DNA of 64,000 nucleotides from Misgurnus anguillicaudatus (taxonomy: Eukaryota; Chordata; Actinopteri; Cypriniformes; Cobitidae). The notes under the pieces were generated by a model, which had not been told where the DNA came from, searched no databases, and saw only the letters and a list, made by a program, of their open reading frames with translations. Location of the stretch: positions 27,579,501 to 27,643,500 of the forward strand of contig NC_073348.2 in assembly GCF_027580225.2 (NCBI RefSeq), read 5' to 3'. A program made the translations under genes and the position numbers. This document shows, piece by piece, positions 1 to 12,945 of the stretch (position 1 is the first letter of the stretch; each line of letters starts with the position of its first letter).

Positions 1-2854
1 GACAATAAAGATATCTGCAAGACGTATTGGTTTTTTGCTCTCATAATACAAATGTTCTGTCAGTTTTAAAAGTTCAAATCCCTTCATGTATCTCTGCAGA
101 ACTACAATACGTTTTTTCTTTGGATGTGCTTCCCAGTTCTTCAAAGATGTAATTTATGTCTGTCTTAGATCACAGTTAACAATAAACACACCCACTCAAG
201 AAGTGAGGAAACATACTGATGTCATTGAGATGTGCAGTAAACCCCATCAGAGCAATTTCTTAAAGCCCATTTGAATTCTGTGACACCACACCAATGTTTC
301 GCAGCTCAAGAACTGCGATTAATTATTCAAGCGTTTGACTGAAACCGTACCCCGGGAGACTGTTACCCCCGGACAGGTGGAGAGAGACGGTCAGCATCAT
401 TATGTGCTGCATCAGTGATGCCGAAGCCTGACTGCACTGATCGTGGACAGATAAACCTGCAGGATAAACTATAGGAGAATTTCCCAAGAGGCGAGCGAAT
501 CTATAAAAGCACTTTTCCCAACAGTTTACATATTTGCTTATCCAAGCATGATGTCAGCATGAAGATCGAAGAGATGATGCATCTCAAGGCTTCCCCGCAC
601 ATAAACATTCACATGTTGATTAATATGTGCTTACAAACGAAGACACACGCGGACTTAACCGCATACCGTTCTCACCGACGGACGCGTGAGTAGACCCAGG
701 GCCATCAGGGACGCCGTGTTGAAGAGGATAGTCTATTTGTTTAGCTTTTTTTGCTTCCAGAGAGTCTGCAGTTTCGAGTATGTTTACACTTCTGCTGATC
801 TCATGTCCAGGCCACCCCTTATTGTGCTGCCTGTGGACACGGAGGGGATCGGGGAAATTACCTTCACAAAAACCCAAAGCTGCTTTTCTCGGGGCGAGGA
901 GACTGAGGTCACCAGGTTTAGACTGCTGTAAGATCGAGCTACAAATGTTTAGGCCAACAAGAATACCCTAAGCGAATGGGGTGATAGAAATTGATGAGAC
1001 AAAAACAAAGCCGGCACTTTGTGTGATTTTAAACGTTTAATCTACAGGTAATAGCGCAAGTCACACTGCAGCTGCAAACACATCTGGCTGCCTTCAAATG
1101 GGATTGTGGGGGTTGAAGGGTGGACGGGACGGCATTAGTGTAAAGCGGACCTTTGAAAACGAGTGATTGAATGCATGACATCAGCTTTTTACTGACCCAC
1201 AATGTGGACAGTTTGTCATTTTCCCATTGGCTAACAAACGCACTGTACCACATGGATAACGTGGCTACATTTGTTTTCATTACGTTTAACGTTCTATTAA
1301 GCTGCCCCCGAATTCCTTGTCTTTATCCAAACCCCCTTTTTTTAAACACTACCAACGGAACTCCTTCAAAACAAACAACCCCCTATTGTGTTACCTTGGG
1401 TGGCTGAGCGTGAATGTGTTGTAGAAGTGCATGGGCAGCACCATAAGTACTAAAATCAATAGACTTTAGCTCAGAGCGCCTCTTCAGGTTTCTGCTGATG
1501 AGGTGCCTTCACTAAAACGGGGAAAAAAACAAAGCTTGAACCGACGAAAATGGGAGGGGGTCGTGGAGGGATCTTTCCAGGGGTGTAATCAATCAAACGC
1601 TTTTTAATTTCCACCCTTGAGCCCCCACCGCACTCACATGGGATGTCTAAGCTGTCAGCAGTCAAGGCCCCTTCTCAAGGTGAGATGCCAAAAAAGACAA
1701 TGTGAGTACATTGAGCGGTTCGACTTCAAACTGTGTTGAACAGTGACAAATTGAAGCGGTATATAATGCGTCAACTCATTTTATGATCACGTTTTTCTAC
1801 AGAAGTTTTTTTTATTGATGTGTAGATATTATATGTAAAGAATAAATCCATTTTGACTAATTTCGGTAAAAACTTGTTTTCTTTACCGAGAAATTGACAA
1901 GATGAAACCACTATTTTCTGTTACAAACTTTCACATAGCATCTTTAGGTTATAAAAACATAAAAAATTCTAATCCATAATTTGATTTTCAAAGACTTATT
2001 ATAAAAACTGATAATTTTTTTCCGCAAAATGCAATAACTCCATGGCAAGTTTTTACTTTTAAAATGCTATAAATCTATTAAATCAATATATAAATGTGCA
2101 TTCATCTTTGCCATGTTATATTCATTTAGTTGACTAGTGGTATACACTGATTAAACATTAATGGCATTAATCAAAACACTTACTTTGTCATATTAAGAAC
2201 ACCGTCATTGCTGCTGTCATATTTCGGACATCATCACTGAACTTTTTTGACAGCGATCAGCTGTAAAATGTTTTGGTCCTGTTCGATTTACGTTGACTTC
2301 GAGTAAAATAATGGAATCAATGGGATCAATGTGTTAGCATGACAGAAGCTTAATGCTGTCGGGAGAACAAGCAACAGCCGACATTTTTCCGTCTCCCGAG
2401 TGCCTCTTACGTAAATTATTAGATTTTGATGGCTGACGTTTCTTTCCCATCACAGTAAACCACCACAGGTTTATCAATGCCATCAATGTTTTATTTTGTT
2501 TTCGCTTGTTTACTGATCACGAAGCACAAACAAGATGAGGACAACTAGGATTCCGTGTGTATTCAACGTGCCGCCATTGTTGTTTACAGTGCGTGGAATG
2601 GTGCGCTGTGATTTGTTGAGTGGATTTATTGCACTCTGCAGAACAGGAGGAGTGGCATTTATCGCGTTTTGGGAAAAAAGGTAGAAAAGATGACAGAATA
2701 ACACTGCGGGTATTGGATTTTGCATAAAATTAAGAATTTACTTTTTTAAGATTGACCCGAAACAATACTGATTTTGGCGGCAACACTTTTTTTAATGCCG
2801 TTCATCGCATTTTGGAACCAAACTCTTCAAATATACAGACATTAAATACTTGTT
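1..2854. other. No gene recognised
   Basis: Mixed sequence. At 620-960 there is a more GC- and CpG-containing patch with overlapping open frames on both strands, but no homology and no convincing splice sites. 1740-2450 is strongly AT-rich. Probably intronic. Confidence 0.4.
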
Positions 2855-2995
2855 TGCATTTATGCAATTGGCAGACACTTTTACTTATTGCAACTTTCAG
2901 CGCATTCAAGGTAGACATTTTATCAGTGTGTGTTTGAGAATCAAACCCACAACTATTGTGCTGTGAACATAACGCTCTAACAATTGAGCTGCAGG
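2855..2995 (-). repeat. tRNA-derived SINE copy
   Basis: The minus strand has a pol III box-B-like GGGTTTGATTC (about 2937-2947). To its left is a 3' body resembling the common cyprinid motif CTTTGGATAAAAGCATCTGC, here degraded. Six more copies of this family occur in the window. Confidence 0.65.
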
Positions 2996-5091
2996 AAGAC
3001 TAGCAAATATTAATTTTATTCAGTTAAAGCTGTTTTTATTTGGGAGGGGACTAAGGAAACTGGAAAGTGACACAACACACATAAAACTAACAATTATGTA
3101 GGAAATAGGCAACAAAACAAAAACAGCGATCGACCAATCAGAGTTAAGCATTCCAGAGTGAATGTGTAATAAGTAATTTTCTACATTCCATTCCACCACA
3201 TTAATAATGGCTTAAGTCTTCAGACTTCATACTTTCTTAGTTCATATGCTTAGTTAGTAAGGGGAATAATGCTAAAACCATTAGAAAGACATTTTTGATT
3301 GGTGTCACCATATATCCTATCCACATTAATTCAATTAAATCATTTCATGTGGGCCATATGAATGTCTTCATCTATTTTTTGGACTGCCTGTCTGTGCTGA
3401 ATCTCACATGTTCTCCGTCTCTCTCCACATCTGTTTGTTTAATTTTCACTTTGTTCTGTTTTTCTGTTTTTTCCTCCCCACCGCTCGCTTACGGCTCAGC
3501 TGCGGTATTAGTCGCAAAGTTATGGCAGCTGAGACAGACGCTGTTTTGTGTAAGATGCGTCCAAGATTCGTGGGTTCCTGCTCAAAGCATCTCGACTGTG
3601 CCATACGGAGAATGAAAGAAACGTTGATGAGACTTGCATATCAAGAAACGACTTACAACACTGTTGAACCAATACTCAAATCTTAGGTTTCAAAACAGAG
3701 ATTGATTCCAGACGCCATCTGCACATGAGCAGCCGCGGTCCGTAAACAAGCAATGAAAACAATATTATTTCAGGGCTGGTTCAAGTTCCTTCTGCCACTC
3801 TCAGTTATATGAAGCAAGTTGGTGTAAGTTAAGCCAGTAGGCTTTAGTCTCCAGACGCATAGATGCCCCACGTTCCCCATGCGGCTATTTGTATGGCATT
3901 GTGTCGAAAGATTGATGCTCATTAGGATAAGCCGTGTTAAAAGACAAGTTACCAGCAGCCAGACATTTATGAATGGCATCATTTGACCCCAAAGTGCAGC
4001 GTTAACCCCATAACTATTTGAACTTGGCAGAAATGTACAGATTTGTGACCGGTTCAGGATGTATATTATTGACACTAGACCGGCTCTTATGTCATACTTT
4101 TGCATTCCAGCGCTCACACTTTGACCTCTAACCTTTGACCTTAAATCTGTGATTGTAATTTGATCGGTAAGCAGGAACCTTGGTTGTTGTGGTATCTCTT
4201 GTCGCTTTTCTAACCAAAATGACCCCGAGAGGTGAAACACTTAACCTTAAATCATACACAAACCACAGATCATCAGTACGGCACAGCTGGAGTTATCCTT
4301 ATCCACAAAGGATTCATTCTTGCATCCATTTATGCTACTTTTTAAATGTAAATCTATGTAAAAATAAGAAACACGTGAACCTTTTTGACCAAATTTTTGC
4401 GCAACCTGCAACGAGTGATGCGTTCTTTTAAATGCTATGTGGATCCTGTTGGAACACCGAAGGTTGTTTTGATTTATTTTCATTTCTTTGCAATTTCCAA
4501 CTTTTTATGTTCTGCAACGTTTAAGTTATCGGTGTACTACTGTGATACCAAACATCAGGAAAGGGAGAAGGACTTGCTTTGCACTGGCAGGCTTGTTTGC
4601 AAAATCTAATTGTTGAAACCCAGGCTTGACAGATGGCCTTGGGTCTCCAATCAGCACCTTGCGTGAGGAGAGCATCAGTCACGCAGGCAGATTGATAAAC
4701 CAGACATGTAAAGATATTTACACATGTCTGCCAAAAGAGACCCTCTCTGGAGAAACAAGAGAGGGGCCTTGGGGCCCCGTTCACCTCTGTCCCCAGTTCC
4801 CCTTCTGTTGAACATGCTTTCTCAAGCCCTCTCTTCTTTAAGTTGGGGAGACACAGTTAGCTAGCAATTAAAACAATTTTCTAAAATATCCCGGGGAGAA
4901 CGAATTAACCAATAGACCAGACGCATAAAGAGCATATTGGGAGTGAGATCATTGTTGTTAATGATGCTCGTTTTCCCATTACTTGATGCAGCTAATAGAT
5001 AAACTAATGGAAAATGTCACAAGAATAAAGACACACCAAGGACATAAATCAGCTAAAGCCTAATTTAAAAGTACTGTTGGCATCTAAGTGT
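2996..5091. other. No gene recognised
   Basis: Apparently unique sequence. A frame of 156 codons on the minus strand (3770-4240) has no recognisable motif and no splice-site support. 4703-4729 is an imperfect palindrome centred on GATATT. Confidence 0.4.
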
Positions 5092-5175
5092 TTCTGGAGC
5101 TCAACTGGTATAGCATTGCATTAACATCACAAAAAGTAATGGGTTTGTATTCCTGAACCCAAATTGTAAGTAAAG
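5092..5175 (+). repeat. Degenerate tRNA-derived SINE head
   Basis: Contains GGAGCTCAACTGGTATAGC, a box-A-like tRNA head, followed by the ATTGCATTA segment shared with the better copies at 29885 and 46407. The tail is lost. Confidence 0.5.
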
Positions 5176-5251
5176 GCTCATGATTTAATGTAGGTGTCCC
5201 TAAGATCTTTAATCCTGGCTTTATAGACAGGACAGAAATCAAGCAAATTAA

Positions 5252-5483
5252 GGGGCTGTTCACATGTTGCACTTAAAACGCGTGGAAAATACTAGGCGTG
5301 TAGGTTCTTGTCACATGACCTGCCGTGCGCTTGCAGGATTCTGAAAAGTTGAGATGTTTTTAACTCGACATGGTGCGGACACGCCGGGAAAAAACGAGCA
5401 AGCGTGTCGCTTTCATTATCAGCGCACATAACGTACAAATAACGAACTTGAGCGTGCAAAAGATGCGATATGGGAACAGCCCC
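5252..5483. mobile_element. Harbinger-like MITE, 232 bp, TAA duplication
   Basis: Terminal inverted repeats GGGGCTGTTCACAT and ATGGGAACAGCCCC (imperfect) are flanked on both sides by TAA (5249-5251, 5484-5486). A 3-bp TWA duplication is typical of PIF/Harbinger elements. The interior is CpG-rich and non-coding. Confidence 0.7.
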
Positions 5484-5862
5484 TAATACTGACTGTAAAT
5501 ACAGGAGATCTAGAGACAGGGATCCCCCTCCACCTGGCATTTGGGTGATGAGTTTGAGAGGGTGACAGAATTTGGGCGGGACACTGTGGCAGCTGCAATG
5601 CTTTAAACAGGGATGTAAAAAGATGAAAGGGGTTTTCCCGGACATTATGAAAACCGAAAATCACCACTGTTGTCTCAAACCTTTGTTTCAGATTAGATCA
5701 TCAAGGAATGATTACCCAAAAAATTCAAGCCTAAAGTTTATATATTTTTGTCTATACTGTGCATTATATTGACGTCCAATTGAAAAAAGTTATTCGTGAC
5801 ATGCACTCTCTCTCTATTGGATCGACTCTGCTTGATATACTGTAACTAAGTTGATCATGTAA

Positions 5863-5956
5863 GGAATAATTGACGACGGGCCGTTGAATTATTAGAAAAA
5901 TAATTCACATCCGAGGTGGTGATGCAGCCATGATGCGAAGTGGAGTCAATTATTCC
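5863..5956. repeat. Short hairpin repeat, first of two copies
   Basis: GGAATAATTGAC at 5863-5874 is inverted as GTCAATTATTCC at 5945-5956. The segment GACGGGCCGTTGAATT recurs at about 22211, so this is a dispersed repeat family. Confidence 0.6.
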
Positions 5957-6044
5957 GCTTATAATACGATTACCACACCTCAAGACATCGATCACATGAT
6001 ATATAAAGGGATTCATCCGGTTTTTGTACTTAAATCGCTTTTCG

Positions 6045-6523
6045 GTCCCTCCAGAAAAACGCGATTGTGCGATCGCGCGATATATTGCATAATCAGCCAA
6101 AGTCCGCATATTTATGCGGGGCTGCATTTTTTCCAAATACACTTTCGCCACATTAATTACATATTTCCGCGCACAAAATATGCGGGGCTTGCATGATTTC
6201 ATAATCTCCGCATTTTCGTAGCAAAAAGTCACATATATATTAGCAGAAAGTTGAAAAATTTTGCATTTACTTCCCAAAAGCGCAACCGTGTCCTCTATTG
6301 CCATGGGAACGTTATGAAGTGACGTGATTATGTGACGTGAACACCATTGCAGCTTTTGCAAGTTTCCGCAGTTTTTGCAAGTTCCGCAATTTTTGCAAAT
6401 TCCCGCAATTCCATCGCATAAATATCCCGCATATTCCATCACATTTTTTAAGAAAACGTGCCGCAAAATCAAGGATTTTTGCCCGCAACAATCACAAAAA
6501 AACTCGTTTTTCTGGAAGGACTG
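6045..6523. mobile_element. hAT-like non-autonomous element, 479 bp
   Basis: The ends GTCCCTCCAGAAAAACG and CGTTTTTCTGGAAGGAC are inverted repeats. Flanks GCTTTTCG (6037-6044) and GCTTTTGT (6524-6531) match at 6 of 8, compatible with a decayed 8-bp hAT duplication. The interior is rich in ATATGCGG motifs and holds a 17-18 bp tandem repeat at 6350-6412. Confidence 0.6.
6350..6412 (+). repeat. Tandem repeat, unit about 17-18 bp, three copies
   Basis: The unit TTTTTGCAAGTTCCGCA recurs with small changes three times. It lies inside the element at 6045-6523. Confidence 0.75.
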
Positions 6524-6659
6524 GCTTTTGTGAGCAGGACTATTTCTTCCGGGTCTCATCCAACGGCTCTTTTGCTTGTTTCAAAACGTCATTTCAAAGC
6601 TGGCAATGGAGGCTTGAGCCGTTGATAGCATTCTAATGCAGTTATTAATGAAGTTATTA

Positions 6660-6752
6660 GAAAGAGAGTGAGAGTGACAGAGACACAGAGAGAGAGAGAG
6701 ATTAAAAGAAAGCAAAAAGAGAGAGAGAGAGAGAGGGCGCGCGAGAGAGAGA
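6660..6752 (+). repeat. Interrupted GA microsatellite
   Basis: Runs of GAGAGA broken by AAAGAAAGC and GGGCGCGC segments. Confidence 0.9.
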
Positions 6753-6932
6753 TTGTGTGAACGAGGCTACCTCTGTGCGTCTCTAAACAGCGCTGTTATT
6801 GTCTCGGAAAATCGTCTGTCATGTTGTTTTTGTTAGTCCTTTATTACAGTTAACTATGCGAAGTGATATGAAACTGTAATGGTCAAAAGAGCTGATTGGA
6901 ATTACGTTCGTTGTGCGTTTCCCAGAAAATAA

Positions 6933-7300
6933 TAGACCCCTTCAAGGTTTGTAAACATTGAATGACTATCGGGTGCGCGCTCAGGATGGGGTCAAACTGT
7001 TTATACCATCCAAGCTTTATAATTTAATCTAACAGGGCCGAAAAATTATGACTTACCTCAAATGAAGTGAGCACTACAAACACAAGCCTCTTTGATATTT
7101 GCATTGTTCAGTCTGCACGTTAATTGCTTGCAGCCGCAGATGTTGTATATTTTTTTTGTTTTTGAGATTCTGCATAAATCACGAAAACTTAACGGAAAAC
7201 CTCGTGCGATTTTCACAGTCCACGACGTAAGTAGGCATTTTTGACGATACCGAATAATACGCATGGGAACCGCCTGTGACGTGAACTGTGAAGGGGTCTA
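6933..7300. mobile_element. Short DNA element with TAGACCCCTTCA ends
   Basis: TAGACCCCTTCA at the left end is inverted as TGAAGGGGTCTA at the right end; an inner GTTTGTAAAC motif follows the left end. No clean target duplication is seen and no coding capacity. Confidence 0.6.
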
Positions 7301-8293
7301 TTGCACACCTCAGAACGTTCATCAGCCAATCAGATTCAACCATTCAAAGGACCCGTAGTATAAATGTTAATACAATTATGGACCAATAATAACTGGCTGA
7401 CCGATAAAAAGCATGTTTGAGACGCAAGTATACTATACTGGGGACTCCAAAAGCAATGAACTGTATGCTGGTCTTTCAGTAGAGCTGTACATAAAAATCC
7501 TCTATATGTGTCATCCAGCTGGGCTTAATCAGCCGAAACCCAGAAATAAGAAATGTGTGTCATAAGATGCACAGCCCCCATCAAGTCAAAACAAACTGCA
7601 AGGTCAAAAACTAGCATATGCCTTGCATTACGGAAAATTCACAGATGTCTGTCAATGGTTCGGCATAATATTATACTGGAGTCCATCACACAGCTTACGA
7701 AGCAATCAGTATCAGTTCAGCTAGACATTATGAGCATAGGGTTTGAAGCTTAAAGCTGTTATAAGCTGCTTTGATTTCACTAAGTAGTCTGCTCACTTAT
7801 TGGGGTGAAGATGTGGCGTGCCCCCAATCATTCATCACTCACAAATTAAACAGGAACGCTTTTAGAGATGTGAAACATTGACTGATCCACTAATGGGAAG
7901 GTGGAAAGCTGTGCCCCTGCTGTCGTTTGGGTAACTATTGCCTGAACTTAAATCAGTAACAACCAGCGACACCCCAGGTCATTGAAGACATAATGAAAAA
8001 CACAAGAAATTGATCAGAGAAGCATTTCACTTATCTATTAAATGTATCTTGGCTTAAGAATTTTTAGATAGTCTATTGTTCTGCAGTGGATGACATTAAT
8101 TTATGAATGCATGATTTATGCAATTTTACAAACAAACTCCTAAAAATACATTTTTGGAAGGTGCCTGCAAAGTTCAATTGGTTGAAAAACATAGAAATGC
8201 AGTTTGAAAAAGTATAAGAAGATGAGAATGCAGTTTTGAAGAGGAAATGTGTACACAGATCTCTTTATTAAAATATATATTATATTAGTTATT
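7301..8293. other. No gene recognised
   Basis: AT-rich, apparently unique intronic sequence. No motif seen. Confidence 0.4.
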
Positions 8294-9174
8294 TTAAAGT
8301 ATTAGTCCACTTTCTTAAAAAAAAAAAATCCAGATAATTTACTCACCTCCATGTCATCCAAAATGTTGATGTCTTTCTTTGTTCAGTCGAGAATAATTTT
8401 TTTTTGAGGAAAACATTCCAGGATTTTTCTCATTTTAATGGACTTTAATGGACACGTAACAGTTTTAATGCAGTTTAAAATTGCAGTTTCAAAGGACTCT
8501 AAACGATCCCAAACGAGGCATAATGGTCTTATATAGCATAACAACAAAAATAAAAATATGCACTTTTAAACCACAACTTCTCGTCATCCTCCGGTCCTGT
8601 GACGCGCCAGCGCGACCTCACGCAATAGGTCTTCATGTCAAGAGGTCACGGATGATGTATGCGAAACTACGCCCCAGTGTTTACAAGTGTTGAGAAAGAG
8701 GACCGTTTCGACATTATTGTATGTCGAATGATACTAATTAATGTCTTTGTGTCAGTTTATTGTTTAAATGGTCTGCAAATGTGCGTTTCATATATGTAAC
8801 ACATGACCTTTCCACAGCATTACGTGAGATCGCGCTGGCGCGTAACGAGACCGGAGATAGACGCGAAGTTGTGGTTTAAAAGTGCATATTTTTTCTTTTT
8901 CTTGTCAAAAATGACAATCTTTTCGCTAGATAAGACCCTTATGCCCTGGTTTGGGATCGTTTAGAGTCCTTTGAAACTTCAATTTTAAACTGCATTAAAA
9001 CTGGTACATGTTGGGGTCCATTAAAGTCCATTAAAATGAGAAAAATCCTGGAATGTTTTCCTCAAAAAACATAATTTCTTCTCGACTGAACAAAGAAAAA
9101 TATCATCATTTTGGATGACATGGTGGTGAGTAAATTATCTGGATTTTTTTTAAGAAAATGGACTAATCTTTTAA
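8294..9174. mobile_element. Long foldback DNA transposon, TTAA-flanked (copy 1)
   Basis: Left arm (about 8298-8660) and right arm (about 8820-9170) are long inverted repeats: TTAAAGTATTAGTCCA at the left end against TGGACTAATCTTTTAA at the right end. TTAA at both ends (8294-8297, 9171-9174) suggests piggyBac-type insertion. No transposase is encoded. A second copy lies at 22332-23534. Confidence 0.8.
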
Positions 9175-10567
9175 CATGTTATGTAAAAAAACTGTTTTCC
9201 ATGTTCCCTATCTGTAAGCGTACACCTCTGTAGCATGCCCCGATGACCAGGTCTAATAAATAGCCACCTCATTTCGTCCGACTTTGTAAATCACCGTAAA
9301 AGCTCTTTGAAATCAAACCAGATCTATACTGATGAAGCACTGAAGCATGCAGACCCTGTTTTCTTGGAATTAACTCTACTTTCGCTCTAAGGTTACATCT
9401 GGAAAAGGCCAGCAATTCATGATACTGTCTCAAGTCAGGCAGTTTGTGAGCCTCCTCTCATGTGAAGGACAAAATAACAGAAGAAAGAAGAGATAAAGAC
9501 TCCCTGTGGCTACGGAAACTGACCACTCTCCCAATGCAGGATTTAGTTTAAAGAGGATAGCCCCTCTGGGAAGTAACTAGGAACAACATTTAGCCATTTC
9601 TCACCTTCACGCAGCTCTCAAATCCGAGTTTCCATGCCTGACACAGCTGCGTGACTCATTCACACTCAGAGGAATAAAGGAAAGAGGGGAGGAGTAGATG
9701 AACTGATTTTAAGAGAGCACCAGCAACGGTGTGCCAAGGAAACCCTCACGCCTGCGTTACCCTGACAGACGAAATGAGACAAATGGAGACTGTGTCGAGC
9801 AAAAAAAAAAACTAAACGTGAAGGGAAAAAAAGAGAGAGGGCCATTTAGGATAATGCTGTCAGTTGGAGTTATAATGTACTGTATGTGCGCCTGCTTAAT
9901 GTCCTTTTGTTCGGGCCCCGTTTCTGCAATGTGTATTAGAGCAATGGGTACCCAGCATCTGCCCATGCGTCCAACGGCTCAATTCCCTAGATTGTTGATG
10001 CCAAACTGGACCAGTCTGACTAATTTCCATAACCTTTTGCCTGAAGAAAGGAAATGTGAGAATATTATTGCTGTTTTTGTTTCCTTTGAACTAAGCTGTG
10101 CCAATGATTGCCTCATATATCAGTTTGTATCGGAGATCTAAATCTTAAATTAATGTTGACGAAAGGAGATCAAATAAGGAGGAACTTTTTATTTTTTAAG
10201 TATAGTGAAATATCAAAATTCACATTTTAGGTGGTCCACATAAGCAAAATAGTATTAAAGTACAGGTTTATGTCAGAATTGAGTTTAGGGTTTGGGAAAA
10301 GGGATAGATATCATTAGCATGGTAGTGGAAACACGAAACGCACGTGTGAGTGAAAGAGACAAAGAGAGCATATGAAAAAGTCATTTATCTTGAGTGCAAT
10401 GACATCTATTTCTCATTGTTGGCAGTGGCACTGGTGTTCACTTTCAATGTTTTACGTTTTCTTTATGTTGACTGACAAGAGAATAATGGAACACTCAGCA
10501 CCCTCACCGATTTGGACCACCATGGTCTTACAAGCATGGTCATGCTTTCCATACATGGTAAGACCCA
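9175..10567. other. No gene recognised
   Basis: A 136-codon plus-strand frame at 9731-10141 has no recognisable domain and a low-complexity Lys-rich start. Otherwise unique sequence. Confidence 0.4.
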
Positions 10568-10571
10568 TTAA

Positions 10572-10998
10572 AGGGGACATTTCGTGACTTTTTTAGGATG
10601 TCAAATAAATCTTTGGTGTTCCCAGAGTACATATGTGAAGTTTTAGCTCAAAATACCATATAGATCATTTATTATAACATGTTAAATTGCCACTTTGTGG
10701 GTGTCAGCAAAAATGTGCCAATTTGGGTGTGTTTTTTTATGCAAATGAGCTGATCTCTGCACTAAATGGCAGTGCCGTGGTTGGATAGTGCAAAATAGGG
10801 GGTGGTATTATCCACTTCTGACATCATAAGGGGAGTCACATTTCAATGATCCATTTTCTACATGATTGCAGAAAATTGTTTACCAAAACTAAGTTACTGG
10901 GTTGTTCTTTTCACATTTTCGAGGTTGATAGAAGCACTGGGGGATCAAATTATAGCATTTAAACATGGAAAAAGTCAGATTTTCATAATATGTCCCCT
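10572..10998 (+). mobile_element. TTAA MITE with AGGGGACAT ends (copy 1)
   Basis: The ends AGGGGACATTTCGTGA and ATAATATGTCCCCT are imperfect inverted repeats, with TTAA at 10568-10571 and 10999-11002. Shares its body with 12438-12941 (inverted), 31276-31709 and 59498-59735. Confidence 0.8.
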
Positions 10999-11104
10999 TT
11001 AAATGATAGCAAAGACTGCAAGATCCTTGCCCAAACACACCAAATTAAAGTTAACATTACTATAAAACAGCACGTTTCAAGTATAGTCATCACTAATCTA
11101 TCTA

Positions 11105-11544
11105 CACTAAAGGATTATTAGGAACACCTGTTCAATTTCTTATTAATGCAATGGTGTAATGGTTTGCGAGATGTTTTCTTGGCACACTTTAGGCCCCTTT
11201 ATGACCACCATGTACCCATCCCCTGATGGCTACTTCCAGCAGGATAATGCACCAAAGCTCAAATCATTTCAAATCTGTTTCTTGAACATGACAATGAGTT
11301 CACTGTACTAAAATGGCCCCCACAGTCACCAGATCTCAACCCAATAGAGCATCTTTGGGATGTGGTGGAACGGGAGCTTCGTGCCCTGGATGGGCTTCCC
11401 ACAAATCTCCATCAACTGCAAAATGCTATCCTATCAATATGGGCCAACTTTGCTTTCAGCACCTTGTTGAATCAATGCCCTGTAGAATTAAAGCAGGCGA
11501 AAGGGGGTCAAACACAGTGTTCCTAATAATCCTTTAGGTGAGTG
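11105..11544 (+). pseudogene. Tc1/mariner-like transposon remnant with broken transposase
   Basis: The ends CACTAAAGGATTATTAGG and CCTAATAATCCTTTAGGTG are inverted repeats, each next to a TA dinucleotide (11103-11104, 11545-11546), as expected for Tc1 insertion. The interior translates to the transposase C-terminal half: the motif YFQQDNAP, then after a one-base frameshift near 11280 WPPQSPDLNPIEHLWDVVE, the classic Tc1 DDE region. The DNA-binding N-terminus and the first catalytic Asp are deleted, so it is dead. The element is 440 bp against roughly 1.3-1.6 kb for a full Tc1-like element. Confidence 0.9.
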
Positions 11545-11546
11545 TA

Positions 11547-12430
11547 TCTTTTTTACTCTTAAAAAAAAATGGTCAAAATATGTACCCTAGCTGTAACTTG
11601 GGCTGTACCCTTTCACAGGCTCTCATAGCTACAAAACTCGTATCCAAAGTTCACATGGTCTTTAAAACTCCATGTGACGTGACCATAATATGACGGATTT
11701 GTAGAAATTGTCTAGGAAATTTGAGAACTTAAGAATCCCACACTTTATTTCCTCTCTGTATTTAATTTCTCCATGACTACGGGAGAGAGCGTAAATGTTT
11801 CCTCTCTTCAGACGGTACTTCGCTGTGACCTTCTGCACACAGTGCAAAACAGGTAAGCTAAACCAACAGAGCCAACAGTCTCCTAAATCAACACGGTGAC
11901 CTGATAATGCCTTGCTGCCAAGCATCCCTACATCACCACAATTTGACCCTGACCCAAATCCCATGACTCTACTTTGGCAAAACATACAAACGCTGATGTA
12001 CTCTAAAAATCACTGCAGCATATGTTTTAAAAAACACATTCCAAGAAAAACAAATATATTTTGTCTCTTACCGCCATGCCAAAAATAAGGCCAAATTAGA
12101 TCACTAAGAGACAGGAGCCATGCATTTACAGTTGACCTGATCGACTGGAGCTGAGACGAGAGTTCGATTTGTCCCAAATTACATACTTATGTAGTACTCT
12201 ATGTCATATTATAGTACAAGTAGTGTGTTCACATTGTAATTTAGTTTTTTAAGTACCTGATTGATGCACTCATTCAACTGAATAACTGAAGTGTGTAATA
12301 CTGATCACTTTATGCACTCAATGGTTGCCGTTTTCAAATTGGTGTCCCCAAAGAGGGTCTGAGAAAATTTCAGGAAAAAAAGACCTCTACTGTGTAGCCA
12401 ATTATTTCTTATGTCTTTAAAGTTACTATT
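11547..12430. other. No gene; fragments of dispersed repeats
   Basis: 11553-11625 resembles the terminal segment of the outer element at 61486-63129 (AAAATATGTACCCTAGCTGT). 12190-12250 resembles a common fish repeat fragment. The remainder shows nothing. Confidence 0.4.
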
Positions 12431-12437
12431 TATTTAA

Positions 12438-12941
12438 AGGTGCCATGGTATGAAAATCTGACTTGTTCCATGTTTAAGTGCTATGATTGGGTCCCCAGTG
12501 CTTCTATCAACCTAGAAAATGTGAAAAAGATCAACCCTGTAACTTAGTTTTGGTAAACCATTCTCTACAAGCACATGAAAAATAGGTAGTTGAAATTTGG
12601 CTCTCCTTATGATGTCATAAGGAGCTCTTATTATATAATACCACCCCTTAATCTGCACTATCTAACCACAGCGCTGCCATTTAGTGCAGAGAAAAGCACA
12701 ATTGAGTTTTAATTGCAACAAACCACCATCATTGTGATCAGTGTTTGAATTTCATCAGCTCATTTGCATTTTAAAGGACACACCCAAAATGGCACATTTT
12801 TGCACACACCTACACAGTGGCAATTTTAAAATGCTATAATAAATTATTTATATGGAATTTTGAGCTAAAACTTCACATATGTGCTCTGGGGACACCAAAG
12901 ATTTATTTGACATCTTAAAAAAGTCTTGTGCCATGGCCCCT
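12438..12941 (-). mobile_element. TTAA MITE (copy 2, inverted, with extra internal segment)
   Basis: Reverse-complement copy of the 10572 family, with TTAA at 12434-12437 and 12942-12945. It has roughly 75 extra bases around 12695-12770 compared with copy 1. Confidence 0.8.
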
Positions 12942-12945
12942 TTAA

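Noticed and set aside
3770..4240. 156-codon minus-strand open frame
   Set aside because: No motif, no splice sites, no coding-like codon pattern noticed.
8480..8693. Open frames in the foldback arms at 8481 and 22824
   Set aside because: The same arm sequence gives similar frames in two copies of the transposon. This reflects repeat identity, not a gene family.
9731..10141. 136-codon plus-strand open frame
   Set aside because: Starts in A-rich low complexity and has no recognised domain or conservation evidence.
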